Assembly (NCBI RefSeq): GCF_040786285.1
Contig: NZ_JBFMKQ010000003.1
Location: forward strand, 124,001-188,000
Length of the DNA stretch: 64,000 nt
Origin: Aquimarina sp040786285
Lineage (GTDB): Bacteria > Bacteroidota > Bacteroidia > Flavobacteriales > Flavobacteriaceae
Direction of reading: 5' to 3'
The translations under genes were made by a program, and so were the position numbers. This document shows, in pieces, positions 27,101-36,686 of this stretch (positions are counted from its first letter, which is position 1; the number at the start of each line of letters is the position of its first letter). Below the pieces are notes generated by a model. The model was not told the DNA's origin and ran no database searches. It was given only the letters and a program-made list of their open reading frames with translations.

Positions 27101-27373
27101 TTAGTTTACTGAACTAGATAAGTCAGCACCAGCCTTAAACTTCACAACGTTTTTAGCAGCGATTTTGATAGTTTTTCCAGTTTGTGGATTTCTACCTTCT
27201 CTTGCAGCTCTTCTAGAAACTGACCAAGATCCAAAACCTACTAAAGAAACACGTCCCCCTTTTTTAAGAGTTCCTTCAACGTTTCCTAAAAAAGATTCTA
27301 AGGCTTTTTTAGCCGCTGCTTTAGTGATTCCAGCGTCAGCTGCCATTGCATCGATTAATTCTGTTTTGTTCAT
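27101..27373 (-). CDS. hup: HU-family DNA-binding protein
   Basis: This 90-residue HU subunit is full length for the family. It starts MNKTELIDAMA, has the helical dimerisation half, then GFGSWSVSRRAAREGRNPQTGK, the DNA-binding beta arm with the conserved RNPQTG, and ends in a helix with VKFKAG. It bends and compacts DNA as a dimer. A strong flavobacterial promoter lies 56 bp upstream and a clear terminator follows, so it is a separate transcript, as expected of an abundant nucleoid protein. Confidence 0.95.
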   Translation of the reverse strand: MNKTELIDAMAADAGITKAAAKKALESFLGNVEGTLKKGGRVSLVGFGSWSVSRRAAREGRNPQTGKTIKIAAKNVVKFKAGADLSSSVN

Positions 27374-27428
27374 AATTCTGTTTTTAAATTAATTGTTGGT
27401 TAAACCAATCTTTATGTTAAACGCTTTA

Positions 27429-27459
27429 CAAATTTATACGGATTTATGATTCATGCAAG
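27429..27459 (-). promoter_or_regulatory. HU promoter
   Basis: Read on the minus strand: CTTG (27456-27459), exactly 19 bases, then TAAATTTG (27429-27436). Both the -7 element and the spacing match the flavobacterial consensus. The start codon is 56 bp downstream. Confidence 0.7.
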
Positions 27460-27560
27460 GATTAGCCCAGTAAATACAGGCATTTGTTGATAACTCAGGG
27501 GGATTGTTAATAAACAACGGTCTTTTTTATCAATTTTTAAACCCTAGTAACACTGGTATT

Positions 27561-28508
27561 TCAGCTCATTTTTGCGTCTCTGTAAAAAACATACCCATTT
27601 AGTAGGGCTTTAGAGTCCATAGCCTTTTTTCCAGGAAGCTGAAGTTTTTCGATAATCATATATCCATTTTTTACTGCTACTTTAATCGTAGAGTCCTCAA
27701 TAATTACTTTACCGATATCAAAATTATGGGGTTCCTCTACAAGTTTAGCCGAATAAATCTTTATATGTTCGCTATTGCCCTTATTGTATAATTCACACCA
27801 GGCAGCTGGATAAGGGCTTAAGCCTCTAATAAGATTATTAATAGTACGAATATCTTTTTCCCAATTGATTTTGGTGTTCTCACGATTTAGTTTGTAAGCT
27901 GTTTTAAAACTGGTATCCTTAGGTTGAGGTTGTACCTCTACAGTATCGTTTTCGATTGCTTTTATAGTTTGTACAACTAATTCAGCTCCTTCGGTCATTA
28001 ATGTATCATGCAAGATTCCTGCCGTGTCATCATCATTAATGGGAACCTCTTTTTGTAAGATAATATGTCCTGTATCTATTTTTTCGTCGATAAAAAATGT
28101 TGTAATTCCTGTTTTTTGTTCTCCATTGATAACTGCCCAGTTTATAGGGGCGGCACCTCGATAAGCAGGGAGCAAAGATGCATGTAAATTAAAAGTACCA
28201 TATTCTGGCATATCCCAAACTACTTTAGGCAACATTCTAAAGGCTACTACTATATTAAGATTTGCACGTAGAGATTTTAATTCTTCAATAAAATGCTCGT
28301 CTTTTAGGTTGGTAGGTTGTAGTACCCTAAGATTTTTAGATAAAGCATATTCTTTCACTGCAGATGCTTTAAGCTTTCTGCCTCGGCCCGCAGGTTTATC
28401 TGGAGCGGTAATAACACCAACTACCGTATAGTCGTTTTCAATTATTGCTTTTAGGGTTTCGACGGCAAAATCCGGAGTTCCCATAAATAGAATTCGTAAG
28501 TCTCTCAT
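27561..28508 (-). CDS. fmt: Methionyl-tRNA formyltransferase
   Basis: This 315-residue enzyme formylates Met on initiator tRNA with 10-formyl-tetrahydrofolate. Family motifs are complete: ILFMGTPDFAVETL at the start, APDKPAGRGRK (tRNA-binding loop), NLHASLLPAYRGAAPINWAVINGE (folate site with the catalytic Asn and His), and DTGHIILQ with the catalytic Asp. A C-terminal OB-like domain follows from about residue 205. Its start codon overlaps the recQ stop by one base, so the two are co-transcribed, recQ first. Confidence 0.95.
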   Translation of the reverse strand: MRDLRILFMGTPDFAVETLKAIIENDYTVVGVITAPDKPAGRGRKLKASAVKEYALSKNLRVLQPTNLKDEHFIEELKSLRANLNIVVAFRMLPKVVWDMPEYGTFNLHASLLPAYRGAAPINWAVINGEQKTGITTFFIDEKIDTGHIILQKEVPINDDDTAGILHDTLMTEGAELVVQTIKAIENDTVEVQPQPKDTSFKTAYKLNRENTKINWEKDIRTINNLIRGLSPYPAAWCELYNKGNSEHIKIYSAKLVEEPHNFDIGKVIIEDSTIKVAVKNGYMIIEKLQLPGKKAMDSKALLNGYVFYRDAKMS

Positions 28509-30415
28509 TATTTTTGTACTAATTGATAGTTGTTGTCGTGATTGATTGTTATGAGTTGATGTTCATTCATCTCGCGTAACACTTCTAATGTGATTTTTTC
28601 GGGGTACTCTAACTTAGAAATCAAATCCCTTGAAGATAATTTTTTTTCTTGTAAAAGCCTGATAATATCTCCCTGAATTTTACTCAGATCTATTGTGTCC
28701 TTATTTCGGTTCTTACTAGTACAAAAACTACAAATACTACAATCACTACTATCTTGTTCTCCAAAATAGGCGAGTAGTAGCTTACTTTTGCATATTGTAG
28801 TATTGTCTATAAATTGTAGTATGGCTTCTACCTTTTTAATTTTAGAGCGGTTTTGTTCTATTAGATGATGTTTTATACTGTTTATAGTATGGTCATCTTC
28901 TCTGGGAATCAAGAAAATAATTTCGGCATCAAAAGTTTTATGATTAAATTCTAGTAATTCTGAGTCTTGCAATTTATGTAGCACTTGTACTATTTCGGCT
29001 TCTGGTATTCCGATTTTAGAAGATATTACCGGAAGATTTATGCTCACTTCTTCATCAAAAATACCACCATAGGTTCTAAGTATAGCCTTGACCACTAACT
29101 CGTATTGTGTATTGCTTTTTAAAAACTCTAATAGATGATTTCCTGTTACCAGGATATGTACAGTGCTTTTTTTAGTAAACCGTTGCATAAACCTGATGAC
29201 GCCACAACGATCTAAAAATTGTATGGTATTATAGGTAATTAAGGTGTTTAGCTCATAGGTTTTACAGAACGCATTAAAGTTAAAGTCATGAGAAGTTTGT
29301 TCTCCTTCTCCATAGGATATCTGAAAGTAGTTACATAGCTTACGGTACACCAATTTGGTCCCCTCTACACTGGGTAATACTTTTATAAATTGATTGTTTA
29401 ATCGGGTATTGTCGTTCTGATTTTTCAAAAGAAATGCAAATGATGGTTTTCCATCTCTTCCTGCTCTTCCTGCTTCCTGAAAATAACTTTCTATACTTTC
29501 GGGTACATTATAATGGATCACAGTGCGCACATTGGGTTTGTCGATGCCCATGCCAAATGCATTAGTAGCCACCATTACCCTAATTTCTTCATTCATCCAT
29601 TGTTCGAATCGTTTTGTTTTGTCTTTAGCATCTACACCGCCATGATAGAAGGCGGCAGTAATGGCATTGGCATTAAGAAAGTCACTGAGTTCTATAGCGG
29701 CTCTTCTGTTTCTAACATATACAATTGATGTACCAGGGTATTTCTCTAGAATCTGCGTGAGTTTGTAGTTTTTATCGACTGCATTTACTACCATGTATCC
29801 TAAGTTAGCTCTAAAAAAAGATTGCCTGTATACTTGTGGTTGAAAAAGATCTAATTCGGTAATAATATCGTCAACAACTTTTGTTGTTGCCGATGCTGTT
29901 AAGGCGATCATGGGTACCGTTGGATGTAATTCTCTTAGAATGTTAATCTTTTTATAGGAGGGTCTAAAATCATTTCCCCATTGTGAAATACAATGTGCTT
30001 CATCTACAGCGATAAGATTGATATTCATTTGTTTTAATCGCTCTTTTACAATATCCTGCTGAAGGCGTTCTGGAGAAAGATATAAGAATTTATAATTCCC
30101 ATAAATGCAATTATCAAGTAATGTGTCTAATTCTGAATAGGGTATTCCGCTGGGTAGCGCTATGGCTTTTATATCCTTTTGCTGAAGTTGCTGCACCTGG
30201 TCCTGCATTAAAGCAATTAAAGGCGAAATTACAATGCAGATGCCTTCTTTTAGTAATGCGGGAACCTGAAAACAAATTGATTTTCCTCCTCCAGTCGGTA
30301 ATAAAGCAAAAGTATCCCTTGCATCTACAACCGAATTGATAATCTCTTCCTGTAAAGGCTTGAAACTATCATATTTCCAATGCTTTTCTAATATTTGGAG
30401 AGCAGATTCTACCAA
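28508..30415 (-). CDS. recQ: RecQ-family ATP-dependent DNA helicase
   Basis: The 635-residue protein shows all superfamily 2 motifs: LLPTGGGKSICFQVPAL (Walker A), DEAHCISQWGNDFRPSY (Walker B and RecQ motif), TASAT, and QEAGRAGRDG (motif VI). The RecQ zinc-binding domain follows with Cys at CKSKLLLAYFGE and the cluster CSICSFC, then a winged helix. No HRDC domain is seen. It unwinds forked or recombining DNA 3'-5'. It is the middle gene of a minus-strand run: 1 bp after the P-loop ATPase and overlapping fmt by one base. Bacteroidota often carry a second RecQ; this may be the shorter paralogue. Confidence 0.93.
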   Translation of the reverse strand: MVESALQILEKHWKYDSFKPLQEEIINSVVDARDTFALLPTGGGKSICFQVPALLKEGICIVISPLIALMQDQVQQLQQKDIKAIALPSGIPYSELDTLLDNCIYGNYKFLYLSPERLQQDIVKERLKQMNINLIAVDEAHCISQWGNDFRPSYKKINILRELHPTVPMIALTASATTKVVDDIITELDLFQPQVYRQSFFRANLGYMVVNAVDKNYKLTQILEKYPGTSIVYVRNRRAAIELSDFLNANAITAAFYHGGVDAKDKTKRFEQWMNEEIRVMVATNAFGMGIDKPNVRTVIHYNVPESIESYFQEAGRAGRDGKPSFAFLLKNQNDNTRLNNQFIKVLPSVEGTKLVYRKLCNYFQISYGEGEQTSHDFNFNAFCKTYELNTLITYNTIQFLDRCGVIRFMQRFTKKSTVHILVTGNHLLEFLKSNTQYELVVKAILRTYGGIFDEEVSINLPVISSKIGIPEAEIVQVLHKLQDSELLEFNHKTFDAEIIFLIPREDDHTINSIKHHLIEQNRSKIKKVEAILQFIDNTTICKSKLLLAYFGEQDSSDCSICSFCTSKNRNKDTIDLSKIQGDIIRLLQEKKLSSRDLISKLEYPEKITLEVLREMNEHQLITINHDNNYQLVQK

Positions 30416-30416
30416 T

Positions 30417-30974
30417 CTATTTTATGTTTTTAAGAATGAAATCGTTACGTTCTGATACAGTCCCAAAAGGAACCTCAATGCAATTATATCCCAATTTACG
30501 ATAGGTTTCTACTAAATGATGATGAATCTCTTCTGCTTGTTCAAAACTTTCGAAACGCTCTTCATCAGAAACATAGATTTCCTTCCAGGGGGGTAATATA
30601 AAAATATGATCATAAACATGTTTCTTACATTCATTTATAAAATGATGTTCATAGGATTGTTTAAAATAATCCATATAGGCAAGCACATCCGGGATACCTC
30701 TATCGTAAAACAAGACATCATTCTGTTGGGATAAAGCATCATTAAACTGTTGCACTCTTGCATTCAGGATTTTTGTATTGAACTCATAGGGATCAGAAAC
30801 CGATACTATTGGATTTGAAACCATAGAATGAGATCCATTATTTTTTTTTGCTTCTTGAGTCATGGTTCGTATAACTTCATGAAAACAATAGAATTTAGAT
30901 TCTTCGAGCTTTACGATAACAGAGGTCTTGCCTGTTCCAGGCGCTCCGGTAATTACGATTCTTTTCTTTATCAA
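30417..30974 (-). CDS. Small P-loop ATPase (AAA_28 / NadR-like kinase fold)
   Basis: The 185-residue protein opens with the Walker A motif ITGAPGTGKTS (residues 8-18). A DRGIPDVLAYMDYF segment near residue 100 serves as Walker B and lid, and the motif order is that of the AAA_28 / NadR ATPase group. The end is helical. Substrate is unknown; the fold is that of small-molecule or nucleotide kinases. It heads the minus-strand operon with recQ (1-bp gap) and fmt, and is divergent from the iorA operon. Its NadR resemblance may be only fold-deep. Confidence 0.8.
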   Translation of the reverse strand: MIKKRIVITGAPGTGKTSVIVKLEESKFYCFHEVIRTMTQEAKKNNGSHSMVSNPIVSVSDPYEFNTKILNARVQQFNDALSQQNDVLFYDRGIPDVLAYMDYFKQSYEHHFINECKKHVYDHIFILPPWKEIYVSDEERFESFEQAEEIHHHLVETYRKLGYNCIEVPFGTVSERNDFILKNIK

Positions 30975-31152
30975 AGGAATAATTTTGGTGCAAATTTCGG
31001 AATTATAAAAGGAATTAAAAAATACTATTAATAGAAGTATAAAGCTCTGTTAAAGTTGGATTTGTAAAAGTGAATTTTTAGTAACTTCAATAACGAATGA
31101 CCAATAATTGCTTTATTTAGACTAGTTAAACACAAATCAAAAACTAAAACTC

Positions 31153-31614
31153 ATGCCGGTATACAATTTAAAAATAAATGGCCAGTCTCATGATATTGAG
31201 GCAGATCAAGACACTCCCTTATTGTGGGTACTTAGAGATCACTTAAATATGGTGGGTACAAAATTTGGCTGCGGTATAGGTCAATGTGGCGCATGCACCA
31301 TTCATGTAGATGGATCTGCTACCAGAAGCTGCTTGCTTCAGGTTTCTATGGTAGGAGATATGGAGATTATTACCATTGAAGGAATTTCTGAAGATGCATC
31401 TCATCCTGTGCAACAAGCCTGGAAAGAGGTAGATGTTCCCCAATGTGGATATTGCCAAGCCGGGCAAATCATGTCGGCTACCGCATTTCTAAACCAAAAT
31501 GCAAAACCGAGTAAATCTGAGATCAGAGATGCGATGAGTGGTAATATTTGCAGATGCGCATCGTACAATAGAATCGAAAAAGCGGTAGAAGTTGCTGCGA
31601 GTAAAATGAGCTAA
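31153..31614 (+). CDS. iorA: Isoquinoline 1-oxidoreductase-type small subunit, [2Fe-2S] protein
   Basis: The 153-residue protein has two [2Fe-2S] clusters. The plant-ferredoxin-like cluster shows CGIGQCGAC near residue 40 and Cys in RSCLL. The helical second cluster shows CGYCQAGQ near residue 98 and CRC near residue 137. This is the electron-transfer subunit of xanthine-dehydrogenase-family molybdoenzymes without a FAD subunit. It starts an operon iorA-iorB-xdhC-mocA with gaps of 20 and 8 bp and then an overlap. Electrons probably go to a cytochrome rather than NAD+. Substrate is unknown. Confidence 0.92.
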   Translation: MPVYNLKINGQSHDIEADQDTPLLWVLRDHLNMVGTKFGCGIGQCGACTIHVDGSATRSCLLQVSMVGDMEIITIEGISEDASHPVQQAWKEVDVPQCGYCQAGQIMSATAFLNQNAKPSKSEIRDAMSGNICRCASYNRIEKAVEVAASKMS

Positions 31615-31634
31615 CCCTTTTAAATCTTCACATA

Positions 31635-33788
31635 ATGAAAAATATAGTATCGCCTTCCTTTAGTAGAAGGTCTTTTATAAGAACATCGGCTTTAGCCGGT
31701 GGTGGAATGTTAATTGGGTTTAATCTGTTTCAAGCTTGTAAGCCTGAAGCAGCACCTCCTGTGGATATTTCTAAACTGAACTTTAATGATTTTAACGCTT
31801 TTATTAAAATAGCAGATAACGGTATGGTGACTATTTACTCACCAAATCCCGAAATAGGCCAAGGGGTCAAAACATCGATGCCGATGCTTATTGCAGAGGA
31901 GTTAGACATCGCCTGGGAAAATGTTCATGTTGTACAAGGGGCTTTGGATACCGAAAATTTTACGCGACAAGTAGCAGGAGGAAGCCAGTCTATTCGACAT
32001 GGTTGGGAACCTTTGCGACAAACGGGAGCCACAGCTAGACAAATGCTTGTTAATGCAGCGGCGGCCAAATGGGGAGTAGACCCTTCAGAATGTAAAACAA
32101 ATAATGGTGTCATTACTAATGCAAAAGGTGAAAAATTAGGATATGGCGATGTGGTAAAAGAAGCCGCAGCTCTTAAAGTACCCGAAAATGTTACCTTAAA
32201 AGACCCTAAAGATTTTAAAATTATTGGGTCTGATGCCAGTAATGTAGATATTGATGAGATCATTACCGGAAAACCACTTTTTGGGCTTGATTATAAGGAA
32301 GATAATATGCTAATAGCTTCGGTACTTAGACCGCCAGCATTTGGTAAAAAACTAGAGAGTGTTGATGATGCTGCGGCAAAAGCTATTTCTGGAATACACG
32401 ATGTAATTAAGTTTGGAGATAAAGTAGCCGTTTTGGCCAAAGATACCTGGACCGCAATGAAAGGTAAAAAAGCACTTAATGCCAACTGGACTTCTGATGC
32501 TAAATTAGAAAATACCGAAGAACATGATAAAATACTGACTGATCTTCTTAATGGCAAAGAATTTAAAACCCTTCGAGCCGATGGAGATGTAAAAAAGGCG
32601 TTTGCAGGAGCAGATCAGGTAATAGAAAGAACATATGATTCACCTTTCTTGCCACACAATTGCATGGAGCCTATGAATTTCTTTGCTGATGTAACTGCCG
32701 AGAAAGTTAGACTGGTGGGACCTATACAAACTCCGCAACGTACGGCAAGTAGAGTTGCCGAATTACTAGAAAGAGATGTAAAAGATGTTTCGGTAGAGAT
32801 GACCAGAATGGGAGGTGGTTTTGGTAGACGTTTATATGGTGATTTTGCATTAGAAGCGGCCGAAATATCCAATTTGGCAAAAAAACCGGTAAAAGTAGTG
32901 TATTCTAGAGAGGATGATATGTCTGCAGGGATATATCGACCATCGATAAAATATAAAATTAGTGCATCAATCAAAGACGGACAAATCACAGGATATCACC
33001 TTAAAGAAGCTTCCGTAAATTCGAACATGTATGGATTAATCCCTAACTTTTTTCCTGCCGGAGCTATCGAAAACTACCAGGTAGATGCTGCGGCTTATGA
33101 TAGTAAAATAACGACCGGGGCTTGGCGAGCGCCATATACTAACTTTTTATCATTTGCAGAACAAAGTTTCTTTGATGAATTAGCAGAAATTCTTGAAATT
33201 GATCGTATTAAGCTTCGTTTAGATTTACTCCAAAAAGTAAAGGGTACCACAGATGAAAGAATCCAATACTCACCCGAACGATTAGAGGGAGTGATCAATA
33301 TGGCTGTTGAAAAATCTGGATGGGGCAATGCCAAAGAAGGAGTTTATCAAGGTTTTAGTGCTTACTATTGTCATAATACGCATGTAGCCGAAGTAGCCGA
33401 TGTCGTCTTAGAAAATGATATTCCCGTGGTAAAGAAAGTGACTTGTGTGGTTGATTGCGGAATCGTAGTCAATCCATTAGGAGCAAAAAATCAAATAGAA
33501 GGAGGTGTCATTGACGGTGTAGGCCATGCGATGTACGGTGATTTTTCATTTAAAAATGGAGAACCAGTAGATAAAAACTTTGATACATATCGTTTGATAC
33601 GAATTAATGAAACTCCGGTGGTAGAAACACATTTTATCGAGAGTGACGTTGCTCCTACAGGACTAGGAGAACCTACTTTACCACCAGCTGGAGCAGCGGT
33701 AGCTAATGCAATCAAAGCGGCAAAAGGTATTCGATTATACAAACAACCTTTTATAAAGCATATGAAAGCTAAAGCTCCTATTGGATAA
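31635..33788 (+). CDS. iorB: Isoquinoline 1-oxidoreductase-type molybdopterin subunit, Tat-exported
   Basis: This molybdenum-binding subunit has 717 residues. A twin-arginine signal, SRRSFIRTSALAGG, stands at residues 10-23, so the folded enzyme is exported to the periplasm or membrane. Family motifs: GQGVKTSMPMLIAEEL, MGGGFGRRLYGDFA (cofactor binding), and GLGEPTLPPAGAAVANAI near the end with the catalytic Glu. It oxidises N-heterocycles or aldehydes with water as the oxygen source. It pairs with IorA 20 bp upstream; the dedicated maturation genes xdhC and mocA follow. The exact substrate cannot be read from the sequence. Confidence 0.92.
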   Translation: MKNIVSPSFSRRSFIRTSALAGGGMLIGFNLFQACKPEAAPPVDISKLNFNDFNAFIKIADNGMVTIYSPNPEIGQGVKTSMPMLIAEELDIAWENVHVVQGALDTENFTRQVAGGSQSIRHGWEPLRQTGATARQMLVNAAAAKWGVDPSECKTNNGVITNAKGEKLGYGDVVKEAAALKVPENVTLKDPKDFKIIGSDASNVDIDEIITGKPLFGLDYKEDNMLIASVLRPPAFGKKLESVDDAAAKAISGIHDVIKFGDKVAVLAKDTWTAMKGKKALNANWTSDAKLENTEEHDKILTDLLNGKEFKTLRADGDVKKAFAGADQVIERTYDSPFLPHNCMEPMNFFADVTAEKVRLVGPIQTPQRTASRVAELLERDVKDVSVEMTRMGGGFGRRLYGDFALEAAEISNLAKKPVKVVYSREDDMSAGIYRPSIKYKISASIKDGQITGYHLKEASVNSNMYGLIPNFFPAGAIENYQVDAAAYDSKITTGAWRAPYTNFLSFAEQSFFDELAEILEIDRIKLRLDLLQKVKGTTDERIQYSPERLEGVINMAVEKSGWGNAKEGVYQGFSAYYCHNTHVAEVADVVLENDIPVVKKVTCVVDCGIVVNPLGAKNQIEGGVIDGVGHAMYGDFSFKNGEPVDKNFDTYRLIRINETPVVETHFIESDVAPTGLGEPTLPPAGAAVANAIKAAKGIRLYKQPFIKHMKAKAPIG

Positions 33789-33796
33789 AAGTATTT

Positions 33797-34867
33797 ATGA
33801 CACACGAATTTAAAGAAATTATAGAATCCTATACTATAGCCAGGCAGCAGGGTATACCTGCTGTTATGGCCACCGTTGTTGATGTAGAAGGTTCTTCATA
33901 TCGAAGACCTGGTGTAGGGATGCTTATTCTTCAAAACGGAATAACAAAAGGAGCGGTTAGTGGTGGCTGTGTTGAAAAGGAAGTATTCAGGCAATCACAA
34001 TCTGTCTTTACAACAGGGATTCCAAAAATTATGACCTATGACGGGAAATATCGTTTGGGTTGCGAAGGGGTACTGTATATCCTGATCGAAACCTTTGATA
34101 TTAATGAAGATGTTATTTCCGCAATTAAACAACAATTAGCCTCTAGAAAACCATTCGAAATTACATCTTTCTATCACAAAACAGATCAGGATTGTAACGA
34201 AATGGGTTCTGTTGTTCGGTTTAATGGAGGTCGGGAATTTGCTTTTTCTGATACTCTAGATTTAAAAAGAAAACCCTGTGATAGTACTTCACAAAGTTTT
34301 AAAAGAGAAATGCAACCTTGTTTTCGACTGATTATTATAGGAACAGAGCATGATGCAGGAAATTTATGTCAATTGGCCTCGGCTACAGGATGGGAAATTG
34401 AGATCATAGGTTCTCCTAAGAACCCTAAACGACTAGAAGAATTTCCTGGAGCCAATAAAGTAGTTAATAGCGCTCCAGAAAATTTAAGACTGGATCATGT
34501 TGATGATCAAACGGCAGTAGTTTTAATGACACATAATTTTGCAAAGGACCTATTATATCTACAAGCCATCAAAGATCTTAAACCTGTTTATATTGGCTTA
34601 CTTGGGCCTGCACGGCGTCGAGAGAAGTTACTTTCTGCATTCATAGAGTATTACCCAGAGGTAACTGATGAGTTTATGGATTCGATTCATGGACCTGCTG
34701 GTTTAAACTTGGGAGCAGAGACTCCGCAAGAGATTGCAATTTCTATAATCGCAGAAATTTTATCGGTATGTAGAGGTCAAAATCCAATACCATTACAAGA
34801 AAAAGACGGAGCGATTCACGATGACCCAAAAAGGAAAAGTATTGATGTCTTCTCTTCAGGAACCTAA
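33797..34867 (+). CDS. xdhC: XdhC/CoxI family molybdenum-cofactor insertion protein
   Basis: The 356-residue protein has the two-part XdhC layout. The N-terminal part shows GSSYRRPGVGMLI and GAVSGGCVEKEV with the conserved Cys. A C-terminal Rossmann-like domain from about residue 180 has LLGPARRREK and the GLNLGAETPQEIAISIIAEI signature. It binds the cofactor, helps sulfurate it and loads it into the IorB enzyme just upstream (8-bp gap). Its end overlaps mocA. Confidence 0.93.
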   Translation: MTHEFKEIIESYTIARQQGIPAVMATVVDVEGSSYRRPGVGMLILQNGITKGAVSGGCVEKEVFRQSQSVFTTGIPKIMTYDGKYRLGCEGVLYILIETFDINEDVISAIKQQLASRKPFEITSFYHKTDQDCNEMGSVVRFNGGREFAFSDTLDLKRKPCDSTSQSFKREMQPCFRLIIIGTEHDAGNLCQLASATGWEIEIIGSPKNPKRLEEFPGANKVVNSAPENLRLDHVDDQTAVVLMTHNFAKDLLYLQAIKDLKPVYIGLLGPARRREKLLSAFIEYYPEVTDEFMDSIHGPAGLNLGAETPQEIAISIIAEILSVCRGQNPIPLQEKDGAIHDDPKRKSIDVFSSGT

Positions 34868-35462
34868 AATAGCTCAGATTATCCTTGCGGCCGGTGCATC
34901 AAGTAGAATGGGTGAACCCAAACAGCTATTACCCTGGCATGGTACTACGTTGATTGGTCACGCGATAAAAGAAGCGTTACAAGTAGAAACTTCTTCTGTT
35001 TTTGTGGTTTTAGGAGCATATTACGATTTGATTTATAAAGAGGTATGTAATTTTCCGGTTACAATTTTAGAACATCCTAATTGGAAAATGGGAATGGGAT
35101 CATCAATTCGTTTTGGGGTTAAAACAGCAACACAAGACAAATTGACATTTGATGCTGTACTAATCTCATTAATTGACCAACCTTTGATTGATGCTGTGCA
35201 TCTCGAGGCTTTGATTTCTAAATATAATGCGAACCCAGAAAGTATAGTAGCTACAGATCTAGGTGGAAGAACTGGGGCGCCAGCAATTTTTCCTGCAAGC
35301 TGCTTTGATGAATTATCGATGTTGAAATCTGATTATGGAGCTCGGTATATTATTGAAAAACATAAAGACAAAACAAAGGTTGTTACTGCTTCTGGTAAAG
35401 GTGTTGATCTAGACACTAAGAAGGAATACCAGGCCCTAGTGCAAGGTAAATTTCCTTCTTAA
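34845..35462 (+). CDS. mocA: MocA/MobA-like molybdenum cofactor nucleotidyltransferase
   Basis: The protein has 205 residues from ATG 34845, or 213 if ATG 34821 is used; the shorter form fits the family's short N-terminus better. The nucleotide-binding motif IILAAGASSRMGEPKQLLPW opens the protein, and SLIDQPLID marks the catalytic Asp. TGAPAIFP follows. It adds CMP (or GMP) to molybdopterin, giving the dinucleotide cofactor used by xanthine-dehydrogenase-family enzymes. It overlaps xdhC by 23 bp or more and closes the ior operon. Confidence 0.9.
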   Translation: MSSLQEPKIAQIILAAGASSRMGEPKQLLPWHGTTLIGHAIKEALQVETSSVFVVLGAYYDLIYKEVCNFPVTILEHPNWKMGMGSSIRFGVKTATQDKLTFDAVLISLIDQPLIDAVHLEALISKYNANPESIVATDLGGRTGAPAIFPASCFDELSMLKSDYGARYIIEKHKDKTKVVTASGKGVDLDTKKEYQALVQGKFPS

Positions 35463-35549
35463 AATGGGTCGAAAAAGTGTTTGTAAGTTAACTTCGGTTT
35501 TATAAATCATAACCCGTATCTTTGGCTTGAAATTTGCTTGTTAAAGAAT

Positions 35550-35834
35550 ATGAATAACCCTGAAGAATTTTATAAGAAATTAAAAGAGCAATTGGCTGAC
35601 ACAGCACTTTGGCCCACTGCATATTTGTATAAATTTATTGTACCTACAGATACGACCAGAATTATACAAATTGAAACCATATTTGATAACCTGGGAGCGG
35701 TAATTAGTACTAAGAAATCTAAAAATGGTAAGTACACAAGTGTATCTATCAATGTACGTATGAAAAATCCGGATCACGTGATTCTTAAATATAAAGAAGT
35801 TGCCACTAAGGTCGAAGGTGTTATTTCACTCTAA
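35550..35834 (+). CDS. DUF493 (YbeD-like) family protein
   Basis: The 94-residue protein is one DUF493 domain: an alpha/beta ferredoxin-like sandwich with WPTAYLYKFIVP near residue 16, SKNGKYTSVSINVRM, and an ending VEGVISL. ATG 35550 is preferred over a TTG at 35538. TATCTTTG (35517-35524), a possible -7 element, lies 25 bp upstream. The molecular role is not well defined; the fold resembles ACT-type regulatory domains. In flavobacteria it recurs next to DUF4290 and murA, as here. Confidence 0.85.
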   Translation: MNNPEEFYKKLKEQLADTALWPTAYLYKFIVPTDTTRIIQIETIFDNLGAVISTKKSKNGKYTSVSINVRMKNPDHVILKYKEVATKVEGVISL

Positions 35835-35990
35835 ACAAAGCGTGTTTTTATAGTAGACCGTTGCTATGGTTTATGAATAAAATTACCGGAGTACAATAAC
35901 TTACTTATTTTATTTTAGTATTTTGCGAAACGAATTATTTTTATGAAGAAAGCGTAATAAATACTTCACTTTTTTATTTATACATATTTT

Positions 35991-36641
35991 ATGGAAATTG
36001 ATAATTTAGAATATAATACTGAGCGCGAAATGCTCATCATACCCGAATATGGTCGTCATTTACAGAAAATGATAAACCATGCTGTAGCTATTGAAAATCG
36101 CGAAGAGCGGAACAAAGTTGCTAAAGCTATAATTGCTGTAATGGGTAATCTGCAGCCGCATTTACGTGATGTGCCCGAGTTTCAACATAAGTTGTGGGAT
36201 CAACTATTTATTATTAGTGATTTTAAGTTAGACGTAGATACACCGTTTCCGGTTTTGACTAAAGAAAAACTACAAGAACGACCAGAGCCATTAAAATACC
36301 CTCAAAACTTTCCTAAATATCGTTTTTACGGAAATAATATCAAGAGAATGATTGATGTGGCCAATAGTTGGGAAGATGGTGATTTAAAAACTGCTCTTAC
36401 ATATACCATTGCGAATCATATGAAAAAATGCTACCTGAACTGGAATAAAGACACAGTAGAGGATAGTGCGATTTTTAATCATCTTTATGAGCTAAGTGAT
36501 GGTAAAATCAACCTGAAGGGAAGTAGTGAAGATCTTACAGATTCTTCGAATTTGCTAAGAGGTAAAAAGAAAAAGCATACAAGTAGCAATACCAGCGGTA
36601 GCAAAAAGAACTACAGAAGTCGCGGTAAAAAACGTTACTAG
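35991..36641 (+). CDS. DUF4290 family protein
   Basis: The 216-residue protein is typical of DUF4290: it opens with LEYNTEREMLIIPEYGRHLQKMI, includes NLQPHLRDVPEFQHKLWDQL, and ends in a disordered lysine/serine-rich tail (KKKHTSSN...KKR). The tail could bind nucleic acid or membrane phosphate. The family is confined to Bacteroidota and has no assigned function. It is 45 bp upstream of murA on the same strand, a conserved pair that hints at a link with envelope growth; this is inference. Confidence 0.88.
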   Translation: MEIDNLEYNTEREMLIIPEYGRHLQKMINHAVAIENREERNKVAKAIIAVMGNLQPHLRDVPEFQHKLWDQLFIISDFKLDVDTPFPVLTKEKLQERPEPLKYPQNFPKYRFYGNNIKRMIDVANSWEDGDLKTALTYTIANHMKKCYLNWNKDTVEDSAIFNHLYELSDGKINLKGSSEDLTDSSNLLRGKKKKHTSSNTSGSKKNYRSRGKKRY

Positions 36642-36686
36642 ATCTTAACCAACTACGAATTACTAACCACTAATTATTAAGATTAA

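Noticed and set aside
27480..27540. Terminator or regulatory RNA between fmt and HU
   Set aside because: The region shows a loose TTGTT/AACAA pairing only, without a stable stem or T run.
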